The position numbers and the translations under genes were made by a program. 54,303 nt of DNA. Source: Candidatus Thiomargarita nelsonii (GTDB lineage: Bacteria > Pseudomonadota > Gammaproteobacteria > Beggiatoales > Beggiatoaceae). Within the stretch, counting starts at the first letter, position 1. Every line of letters begins with the position of its first letter. The notes beneath the pieces are model-generated. The model was not told the DNA's origin, did not search any database, and was given only the letters and a program-made list of their open reading frames with translations. Location: the NCBI GenBank assembly GCA_000785145.2, contig JSZA02000033.1:1-54303 (forward strand). The letters run 5' to 3'. This document shows, one piece after another, positions 24,084 to 31,311 of the stretch.

Positions 24084-24219
24084 ATTAATAACTATGGGTT
24101 GCTGGATTAATTTTTTATTCTTTTTACTTTTTGATTATAGAACATTTAGCGATATTTTTTTTGACAATTCCATAAAAATACTCTTGATTGTGTAATTAAT
24201 AACTATGGGTTGCTGGATT
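24084..24219. promoter_or_regulatory. Two 25-bp direct repeats upstream of the XRE gene
   Basis: ATTAATAACTATGGGTTGCT plus GGATT occurs exactly at 24084-24108 and 24195-24219, 111 bases (about 10.6 helical turns) apart. They lie 24 and 135 bases before the regulator start. This layout would suit cooperative, loop-forming autoregulation. The rest of 24061-24393 holds no gene. Confidence 0.5.
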
Positions 24220-24393
24220 GTCTAACGGCTTTTTTATTATTATATGACACGTTAATTCGCTCAGTGCCTACTGAGCCGTTATTTATTGCTTGGTGCTAAC
24301 AATTGATAACTGATAACATTATGAGGCGCAAAAGGCAACTTGAGGGTCTCAAGCACTACAATATTTTTTAACTTAATGGGAATATTACAAATT

Positions 24394-24678
24394 ATGAAAA
24401 AGACTATCCTTGCAGCAGTAGTGGCTGCCACTCTATCCATCAGTTCCGTTTCCTTTGCTGGGGACATTGAAAAAGCAGAACGCTATTCTGCGTCTTTGGA
24501 ACAAAACGTTGTTGAAATGGACGTGAGTGCCGTGGAAATGGGGCAAGAGATTGTTGCGTTGTCTGAACTTGAGCTTGGCGAAAAGGGCTTGGGCAGCAAC
24601 GCAGAAATCGACGAGCTTGGTTGGTTCGCAATTTGGTCTGGCAAACACCAATGTGTTTTTTGTTGGGGTGCGGATTAG
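24394..24678 (+). CDS. Small secreted peptide with an aromatic, Cys-containing tail
   Basis: From ATG 24394 the product has 94 residues: a clean signal peptide (MKKTILAAVVAATLSISSVS then FAG) and an acidic mature part of about 70 residues. The C-terminus is abruptly different, ELGWFAIWSGKHQCVFCWGAD, with three tryptophans and a CxxC. No family is recognised. The leader-like acidic region followed by a compact aromatic/Cys core resembles a precursor peptide, but no modifying enzyme is adjacent. The upstream 18 codons in frame are not needed. A TAGGGTGGGTAAACG-type repeat follows at about 24698-24732. Confidence 0.65.
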   Translation: MKKTILAAVVAATLSISSVSFAGDIEKAERYSASLEQNVVEMDVSAVEMGQEIVALSELELGEKGLGSNAEIDELGWFAIWSGKHQCVFCWGAD

Positions 24679-24795
24679 GTGTCAGCTAAGTAGCTAGGTA
24701 GGGTGGGTAAACGTCCTTTTGTTTGCCCACCATAGACTATCAACATCATAAAGGGCGTTCCCACGTATTTGGGAATGCATTTTAATTAATCCATA

Positions 24796-27723
24796 ATGAC
24801 ATCAACTTTATTAAAAATACTAAAAATAGCCAGTTTTCTTGGTTTTTTATTGAGCCCCGCCTTTACCCTCGCCAGTGAATGGCTTCATCTCAGCACCGAC
24901 AATTTCCGCTTCATTTATCAAAAACAACATCAATCCTTGTTGCCTAGAATTATTGTCGGCGCGGAAGTCTCATTGCACAGCCTCAAAAAAATTTTCCATT
25001 ATCAACCCACCGAAATCATTACCATCATTATCCGAGACTATAAAGACATCGGCAGCGGCAAAGCCACCGCTTTACCCCACAACACAGTGACACTAGATGT
25101 CGCCCCTTTTGACCAATCGGACTATGAATCCACCCGTTTTGACGATCAGTTTCAATGGTTATTCAGCCACGAATTAGTCCATATCGTCATTGGCGATCAA
25201 GCCTCCCCAACACAGCTCGGATTACGCCGTATTTTTGGTAAAGTCATGCCTATCAAAGACAGCCCCTTGACATTGCCATTTTCCTTATTGACAAATCGGG
25301 GACGTTTTACGCCCACTTGGTATCAAGAAGGCATTGCGGTATTTATGGAAACATGGTTGAATGGTGGCTATGGGCGAGTGTTGAGCAGTTATGATGAAAT
25401 GTATTTTCGGACATTAACTTATGAAAACGCACCTTGGCAGGCATGGGAAGATGTGGATTTTAATGACGATTCTTTTTTATTGGGCAGCACCGCCTATTTA
25501 TATGGCACCCGCTTTATGAGCCACCTCACTATCCAATACGGATTGCAAGGGCTATTGCAATGGGTAAGGCTCGATCCCAAACAAGGACATATTCACTTTC
25601 ATACCAAATTTCAGCAAATTTTCGGTACCAGCCTAGAAGACGCTTGGGCACTATTTCTCAGCAAAGAAAAACAATTTCAACAACAAAACCTGAAAAGAAT
25701 CCAAAAATACCCTTTGAGTGCCACCCAAAAAATTACCACTCCACTTGGATGGGTAACCAGAGCCTACCAAAACAGCGACAATTCAATCCTATTAGCCAGT
25801 CTCCGCCCGCATCACTTCACCGCGATTGAACAACTTGATTTAAAGACGGGTGAACTCAAAGAAATTCATACCCTAGCTACCCCGACTCTTATACAAGTCG
25901 CCTCCACCGCTTTTGATAAGCAAAAAGGTACCTTCTTTTTCACCACGCATAATGAGGGAGGCTATCGCGACTTGTGGACAGTAGATATTCAAAGCGGAAA
26001 AAGTAAACGATTATTTAAGGATGCGCGTCTCGGCAATTTAGCAATCAATCCACAAAATCACGCACTGTGGGGCGTTCAAATCCGCCATTCACAATCCGCC
26101 TTAGTGATGTCCTCCTTTCCCTATCAAAAGATTTCCCCGTTAATTTTACTGCCAGTCGGCACAATTTTAGGTCATCTTCAGATTCATCCCAACGGCAAAA
26201 CCATGTTAGCCACGCTCAGAAGAGGCAGTGGAGAGTCAGAAATTATTTCGATTGACTTAATAAAATTATTAACAGAAAAAAAGTTTTTATATTCAACCAT
26301 AACGAATGAAGGCAGCCCTGAGCATCCCAGTTGGGGATTAGATGGTAAAAGCATCTATTGGAACGCTTACACCAGCGGCGTCTCCAATATTTTCCGCAAA
26401 CAAGAGGGGACTGACGAAATAGAAGTTTTAAGCAACACCCCAACAGGACTATTTCATCCCTTGGTTTTGGATCAAAAACGCATTTTTGCCTATCAATTTA
26501 CCAACCAAGGCTTTCAACCCGTCATCATACCTAATCAACCGGTGGACGGAGTTGCAGCAATCCATTATCGCGGACAACAAGTCATTGAAAAAAATACAGA
26601 ATTGCGCGAATGGCGTTTAAAGCCCGATCCTAACATTCTCGCTGACAAAAAATTGGTTGGTGAAAAATATCATGGCTGGCTCAACCTACAAAAAACCGCC
26701 CTAATTCCAACCATAGCCTCTTATGGTAAACAGACGGCTTTAGGACTCTATGGGGAAATGAAAGACCCTTTGGGCGAACATCGTTTGTACCTGAAAACGG
26801 GCATTTCCGAAAAGGAAAACTCAGACTCTGGCTACGATTTTCATTTAGACGGTGGTTATGAATATTTAAATCGGTTTCAAATCGGCTTACAACATTTGCC
26901 GACTTCCTTTTACGATTTAGCTAATCAACGCGAAGTTCGGCGCGTCAATAACGGGATTTTCACTACATATAATAAACTCTGGAACTATGATCGACCCAAA
27001 ACCCTGACACAGTGGTTTTATCTCGGCTGGAACCAATGGAAATACGATGACTTTGGCAAAGAAAGTACCGAAGAAACGCTCACTTATGGAACCGGCTTTC
27101 AAGGCATCAACTTGCGAAGTACAATTGGGAGTGTCGATGCAGAAAAAGGCTACGAATGGAACGCCAAACTGAGAAAAACGCATTTAACTGATGATTTTGC
27201 CACTAGCGCCACCACATTGTCTGGTGAAATCAATTGGTTCACGCCGATTTTTACCCCCCATAATATTTTCCGCGTCCAAACGGCGGCAGGAAAAAGCTGG
27301 GGTGATTTTATTGGGGCAGGGCTATTTTACTTTGAAGGTTTTGGCGATCAACTCTTAGAAGAAAGAACGAACCGACGCTATCGGCAAATTGAAAACTTCT
27401 CTGGACTTGGCGACAACAGCCAAATCGCAGATCGCTTTGCCAAATTCACGGTAGAAAATATTTTCCCCTCCGTCAAAATTGGCAAAGGATTTGGGGATAT
27501 TTATTTGAAACGGGCGGATGTCTCTATTTTTCATCAACGGCTCTATTCTGACTTTAAAGACACATCAGCCCAATATTATAACCTTGGTTTTCAAAGTAAC
27601 TGGCACTTGACCAATTTCTATACCATAGATGCCACTTTATCATTGGGTTTCGCTCGCGCTTGGGATCAAACCGGCGACTCTTATGATGAATTTTTTCTTT
27701 ATATTAAACTGTTTCGGAATTGA
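24796..27723 (+). CDS. Gluzincin-like protease with beta-propeller and outer-membrane barrel-like C-terminus
   Basis: A 975-residue protein with a signal peptide (ending around PAFTLAS). A metalloprotease-like domain follows: HELVH at residues 125-129 and TWYQEGIAVFMETW with E178 as third zinc ligand, the HExxH..E gluzincin pattern (peptidase MA type). Residues about 300-640 form TolB/WD40-like blades (DLWTVDIQSGKSKRLF, SPEHPSWGLDGKSIYWNAYT, SNIFRKQEG). Residues about 660-975 alternate short amphipathic strands with Y/W/G and end in LYIKLFRN, like an outer-membrane beta-barrel. It may be a surface-anchored protease. No transport partner is adjacent. Confidence 0.75.
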   Translation: MTSTLLKILKIASFLGFLLSPAFTLASEWLHLSTDNFRFIYQKQHQSLLPRIIVGAEVSLHSLKKIFHYQPTEIITIIIRDYKDIGSGKATALPHNTVTLDVAPFDQSDYESTRFDDQFQWLFSHELVHIVIGDQASPTQLGLRRIFGKVMPIKDSPLTLPFSLLTNRGRFTPTWYQEGIAVFMETWLNGGYGRVLSSYDEMYFRTLTYENAPWQAWEDVDFNDDSFLLGSTAYLYGTRFMSHLTIQYGLQGLLQWVRLDPKQGHIHFHTKFQQIFGTSLEDAWALFLSKEKQFQQQNLKRIQKYPLSATQKITTPLGWVTRAYQNSDNSILLASLRPHHFTAIEQLDLKTGELKEIHTLATPTLIQVASTAFDKQKGTFFFTTHNEGGYRDLWTVDIQSGKSKRLFKDARLGNLAINPQNHALWGVQIRHSQSALVMSSFPYQKISPLILLPVGTILGHLQIHPNGKTMLATLRRGSGESEIISIDLIKLLTEKKFLYSTITNEGSPEHPSWGLDGKSIYWNAYTSGVSNIFRKQEGTDEIEVLSNTPTGLFHPLVLDQKRIFAYQFTNQGFQPVIIPNQPVDGVAAIHYRGQQVIEKNTELREWRLKPDPNILADKKLVGEKYHGWLNLQKTALIPTIASYGKQTALGLYGEMKDPLGEHRLYLKTGISEKENSDSGYDFHLDGGYEYLNRFQIGLQHLPTSFYDLANQREVRRVNNGIFTTYNKLWNYDRPKTLTQWFYLGWNQWKYDDFGKESTEETLTYGTGFQGINLRSTIGSVDAEKGYEWNAKLRKTHLTDDFATSATTLSGEINWFTPIFTPHNIFRVQTAAGKSWGDFIGAGLFYFEGFGDQLLEERTNRRYRQIENFSGLGDNSQIADRFAKFTVENIFPSVKIGKGFGDIYLKRADVSIFHQRLYSDFKDTSAQYYNLGFQSNWHLTNFYTIDATLSLGFARAWDQTGDSYDEFFLYIKLFRN

Positions 27724-27750
27724 AGCTTGTGCTGGACCAATGCCATTTTA

Positions 27751-27852
27751 AGGTATTTTGGAGTCCAAAGCTTTAGCTTTGGACGTAGCAAGCGTCTGGT
27801 GCGTAGGACGCACCCTACGCCCAAAGCTAAAGCTTTGGACTCCAAAATACAT
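27751..27852. repeat. Paired hairpins with a GGTGCGTAGGACGCACC palindrome between them
   Basis: TTTTGGAGTCCAAAGCTTTA and its inverted copy enclose the palindrome GGTGCGTAGGACGCACCCTA, that is, one repeat family lies within another. From here to 28108 there is no gene; 27880-27975 holds another dispersed motif (GCCCAATCGCTTT..CTCTCC) that recurs near 31165. Confidence 0.7.
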
Positions 27853-28108
27853 TAAAATTCATGGTTCGGTACTTATAACTTTGTTAGACATCGCCTTGCC
27901 CAATCGCTTTAAAACACAAGTCTCCTTTACCTCGCGACGTTTCTACGTTGATCTCGCTCCGCTCACCACATAATCGGGCTATAAAAATTGCACCGGGGCA
28001 GTGGTAAATTTGCTGATAAAAAACACTTGACTTTTTTTCTTCATGCTTTAAAATATGCAATTATTTGAACATTTTTTTGTCATATAATCATTGAAAAAGG
28101 TTATCATT

Positions 28109-28552
28109 ATGCTTTTACGTTTCGGTGTTTCCAATTACCGTTCCATTAGTGATTATCAAGAATTGTTATTAGCTGCCTCTTCCCTCAAAGAACATCCGCT
28201 TCCTGTTATTTTCTTACTAGCCCCCCTTTTTGAGGCCCTAGAAAGCGGTAAAGTCATTATTATTGATGAACTAGACACCAGTCTGCACTCATTGTTATCG
28301 CTTAAGTTGCTTAAGTTATTAAACTCGCCAACTTCTAACAAAGGTGGCGCACAACTGATTTTCAGCACCCATGACACCAATCTACTTGGCTCCGAAGTAC
28401 TTAGACGCGATCAAATTTGGTTGACTGAAAAGGACAAACAGGGCGCAACTCACCTCTACCCACTGACAGATATTCGCACATGCCATACGGATAACTTTGA
28501 AAGAGGTTATTTGCAAGGGCATTTTGGTGGCATTCCCTTTTTGGGGGGGTAA
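28109..28552 (+). pseudogene. AAA/OLD-like ATPase with internal deletion of Walker A
   Basis: MLLRFGVSNYRSISDYQELL is the usual N-terminus of AAA_15/OLD-type ATPases found in abortive-infection and anti-phage proteins. The P-loop (GxNxxGKS) that should follow is missing. After LKEHPLPVIFLLAPLFEALES the sequence jumps to the Walker B and D-loop region (KVIIIDELDTSLHSLLS), the ISTHD-like switch (LIFSTHDTNLL) and the C-terminal end RYGxIPFLG-like (HFGGIPFLGG). The reading frame is open, but about 200 residues including the nucleotide-binding loop are gone, so ATPase activity is not expected. Confidence 0.75.
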
Positions 28553-28590
28553 AACTTGGCATATCTAACCCATGTTTTGAGCTATGGGGA

Positions 28591-28770
28591 TTGTTGCACC
28601 TCCGTCACTACGATGCACCCATTCATCGACATGATTTACAACGTCTTCTTGAACAAATGATGCCCGGTTATGACCATAAATTGTCTGCCACATTCAATTA
28701 CGAGTTGATACGTGAGCATTACGATAGCGCCAAAAAACGTGCTCAACAAGCCCCTTGCGTCAGGTTTCTA
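28591..28770 (+). pseudogene. Unrecognised gene fragment
   Basis: HRHDLQRLLEQMMPGYDHKL and SATFNYELIREHYDSAKKRA look like coding sequence (helical, normal codon use). It has no convincing start and runs into a GGTGCGTAGGACGCACC repeat at about 28778. It may be the remnant of a gene that once followed the OLD-like ATPase. No family assignment is offered. Confidence 0.35.
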
Positions 28771-28775
28771 TTGGT

Positions 28776-28800
28776 CCGGTGCGTAGGACGCACCCTACGC
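28776..28800. repeat. GGTGCGTAGGACGCACC palindrome
   Basis: A short copy of the TAGGGTGCGTCC family terminates the coding similarity of the preceding fragment. Confidence 0.7.
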
Positions 28801-29015
28801 TTGCTCCAGCGTTGGAACGATAAATATAGATCACAATCGCGAGCGCAAAACCAAGGCCCTGTAGGGGCAGCTTGCCCGCCACCTAAAAATAATAAAAAAC
28901 AATCAAAACCAATGACATAGAAAAATATACTTCGGCAGCAAAACCATAATAAGGCTTGTCAGAATAAATGAGGGATGAAATAATAGCCGCCCGATTAACA
29001 CTAAAGGAAAGTATA

Positions 29016-29621
29016 ATGCCGTATGGTAAATTTGAGTCGGTATCAGAAGTGGCTAGAATATTCGATATTGAAGTCAGTGGAAATAAACCATTTATAGATA
29101 AATTAAAAATTGAAATTCCTAAATCCGATTTCAAAAGGATTGAAAAAAAATTAGGAGATGATCTAAACTTCATAAATGAGACGACTATTTGTGAAAGGAT
29201 AATCAGTCCTATTTTAGAATTGATATCAGATAATTATGAAACCTTAAAGATTTGGTCGCATGTAGCCTACAACGTGGATAAAGAAAAAGGATTGGTTGGT
29301 GAGCCTGACTACCTAATTGCACCCAAAACAAAATATGGTGACATGGATGTACCACCTCTCTGTGTTATTGAGGCTAAGAAGGATGACTTTGAAGAAGGGT
29401 GGACACAAGCTTTAGCTGAAATGGTAGCGACTTCTTTACAGGGAAGAAAAATTTGCTACAGTGTTGTTACCACCGGAAACACTTGGGAGTTTGGAAACTT
29501 AGAAAATCAAGTCTTCACTAGAGAGCCTACGAAATTTTCAGCGACGGTTAATCTGCAAGAAATATTTGAGGTACTGAATTGGATGTTTAATCTGGCAAAA
29601 TCTCATCTTGAGAAGGAGTAA
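29016..29621 (+). CDS. PD-(D/E)XK nuclease-like protein
   Basis: From ATG 29016 (AAAGGA eight bases upstream) the protein has 201 residues; the in-frame ATG 28968 has no ribosome site. GEPDYLIAPKTK followed by CVIEAKKDDFEEGW fits the D...ExK core of restriction-like nucleases, and the next helix LAEMVATSLQ is typical. C-terminal strands (ICYSVVTTGNTWEFGNLENQ) resemble type I restriction subunits and related proteins that test nucleic acid. It stands alone between repeats with no methylase, so a role in restriction is not shown. A stand-alone accessory nuclease is the best guess. Confidence 0.6.
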   Translation: MPYGKFESVSEVARIFDIEVSGNKPFIDKLKIEIPKSDFKRIEKKLGDDLNFINETTICERIISPILELISDNYETLKIWSHVAYNVDKEKGLVGEPDYLIAPKTKYGDMDVPPLCVIEAKKDDFEEGWTQALAEMVATSLQGRKICYSVVTTGNTWEFGNLENQVFTREPTKFSATVNLQEIFEVLNWMFNLAKSHLEKE

Positions 29622-29629
29622 AATTCCCC

Positions 29630-29812
29630 TGCTATCTTTCTCGTTGCAGGCCCACGCTCTGCGTCAATGCCACCTTCGTTAAGGTATTCAGGAGTCCAAA
29701 CTTTAGTTTGGGAGAGCCGACGCCCAAGATAAATCTTGGACTCCTAATACCACGATTGCGGGCATTTATCCTTAACGAAGGTGGCATTGACGCTCTGCGT
29801 GGGAACGAGAAA
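29630..29812. repeat. Composite repeat block
   Basis: CCCACGCTCTGCGTCAATGC and its inverse GGTGGCATTGACGCTCTGCG flank a pair of GTCCAAACTTTAGTTTGG / CCAAGATAAATCTTGG hairpins. Nested palindromes of two families; no gene. Confidence 0.65.
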
Positions 29813-29957
29813 AATCACTCACCTGTTGTCTTAACAATTCATTTTCTTTGTCTCGCTGTTCAATCATTAGCTGTGCCTTTTCTAATTCATGTTTATATTC
29901 TGTCTGTTCAGTTGAGGGAGAATTAACATTTTGAAATTGAGTAAAGCGAGTGTAGGG
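29813..29957 (-). pseudogene. Remnant of a second XRE regulator (C-terminal coil only)
   Basis: On the minus strand this reads FTQFQNVNSPSTEQTEY then LEKAQLMIEQRDKENELLRQ, nearly the same as residues about 78-125 of the XRE regulator at 23656-24060. The DNA-binding half is missing; it is cut on one side by a TAGGGTGCGTCC repeat and on the other by a CTCGTTCCC repeat. It shows that the regulator region has been duplicated and then lost. Confidence 0.85.
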
Positions 29958-30178
29958 TGCGTCCCACGCTGGGGCACTTTATTTGTGCCCAGGACGCACC
30001 CTACATTAATCCAGGCTACGCTTGCTACTCAATGTTCGCCGGCTTGGGCAAACGGTTTTTTAGAGAGCAGTACCCACCATAAAAAGCGGGCCGCAGGTAC
30101 ACTAAGATAGCCCGCTTGCCCACCATTCTCAAGTTGGATCTTAGACCCATAAAGGGCTATTAGTTCCTTCTATGCTTT
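29950..30178. repeat. TAGGGTGCGTCC palindrome and remnant of the 105-bp repeat
   Basis: GTGTAGGGTGCGTCCCACGC and its inverse end at about 30004. Further on, TTGCCCACCATTCTCAAGTT at about 30108-30130 is the end portion of the 105-bp repeat at 21370 and 23442. No gene is seen in 30005-30177. Confidence 0.55.
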
Positions 30179-30900
30179 CATCCACTATAGTTTTTTGAGT
30201 TTATTTGTGCACAGTACGCACCCTGAACGCTCTTTGGTATTAAACGGATAGTTCTATTTTCTGTAACACAAATAAATTGTTGACCCACTTGTAAATGTAA
30301 TTGTTCGAGAACGTTATTAGGAATAAGCACTTGAAAATTTGGCAAAAGTGTTGTATCCGCCATACTAGAATTGTGGTTGTTTTGACGCGCATATGAGACC
30401 ATATATCTTTTAAGTCTATTAAGTTCCTTATTTGAAAGATACTGTATTTCTTCATCCAAATTGGCATGACAAATGAATCCCATCTCCTGACAATAAGCCG
30501 CGTAAACCGTATTTTCCATTTCTACTGGATCAAAGGGCCAAGAAAAACTTCCCTCAATACCAACATAAGAGACAATAGCACCCAAGTTAACCGGGAGTTT
30601 TAATATTTTATTTAACAGTGGCAACCAATTTTGAGGCCACTCAATGACTCTAAAATCAATACACAAGTTTTTATATTCGTCTGAAAAAATGGGAGAAATT
30701 TTAACAGGCATCGCCTTTTCAGACAATAATTGATTGAGTTGATTATAGATTTCATCAATCAATGTCTCAGGGAGTTCTTGATTCCACAAAGCATTGACTG
30801 TGAAACCATCAACTTCTTCATGGAAACGCTCAATACGTCCATCTGGCTGTGGTTTTTCAATCAGCCAAAAAATGCCTAAACTATCTTTTGTTGTGTTCAT
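30178..30900 (-). CDS. Hypothetical protein with an AbrB-like C-terminus
   Basis: From ATG 30900 the protein has 240 residues. The N-terminal 160 residues (FWLIEKPQPDGRIERFHEEV, WPQNWLPLLNKILKLPVN) match no family I know. The C-terminus (TLLPNFQVLIPNNVLEQLHL then VGQQFICVTENRTIRLIPK) resembles a swapped-hairpin AbrB/SpoVT DNA-binding domain, which in antitoxins reads 'g.i.IP..vr..lgl..Gd.......g..i.l.p'. It could therefore be a DNA-binding regulator or antitoxin with an unusual N-domain. A further in-frame extension to 30969 crosses another possible coding remnant (KQGDVVTAIVPSALQLQNW in a different frame), so 30900 is preferred. Confidence 0.45.
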   Translation of the reverse strand: MNTTKDSLGIFWLIEKPQPDGRIERFHEEVDGFTVNALWNQELPETLIDEIYNQLNQLLSEKAMPVKISPIFSDEYKNLCIDFRVIEWPQNWLPLLNKILKLPVNLGAIVSYVGIEGSFSWPFDPVEMENTVYAAYCQEMGFICHANLDEEIQYLSNKELNRLKRYMVSYARQNNHNSSMADTTLLPNFQVLIPNNVLEQLHLQVGQQFICVTENRTIRLIPKSVQGAYCAQINSKNYSG

Positions 30901-31124
30901 TGTTGTATTTATCACTAGGTAGCCAATTTTGAAGTTGCAGTGCTGACGGTACAATAGCCGTGACAACATCGCCTTGCTTTATTTTTCCTTGTTTAGCAAC
31001 AAATTTTGAACCGCATTTTCACCACTAGCTTTTGCAAAACCAATCACATTATCATTTATACACAAAGTTTAATCCCCATTTATCAGTTAATCATATTAAA
31101 CCATGCTTTTAACACTCAATGCAA

Positions 31125-31292
31125 GCCGATGGTGCGTCCCACGCACCCTACACTCGCTTTGTTAGAGTTGCCCAATCGCTTTCTTCAAAAACTCTCCTTT
31201 GCCGCTTTACCCGTGCGGCGCGTGGCAACGATAAAAAAATTCAGGAGTCCAAAATTTATTTTGGACGTCCAAGATAAATCTTGGACTCCTGT
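31125..31292. repeat. Composite repeat block before glgP 3' end
   Basis: GGTGCGTCCCACGCACC palindrome, the GCCCAATCGCTTTC..CTCTCCTTTGCCGC motif and a pair of GTCCAAAATTTATTTTGGAC / CCAAGATAAATCTTGG hairpins follow each other. No gene is seen in 30970-31311. Confidence 0.65.
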
Positions 31293-31311
31293 TCCATCTT
31301 AGGAGATTAAT

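Noticed and set aside
29708..29926. 72-residue plus-strand protein
   Set aside because: It reads the hairpin repeats and then the XRE remnant in the wrong direction.
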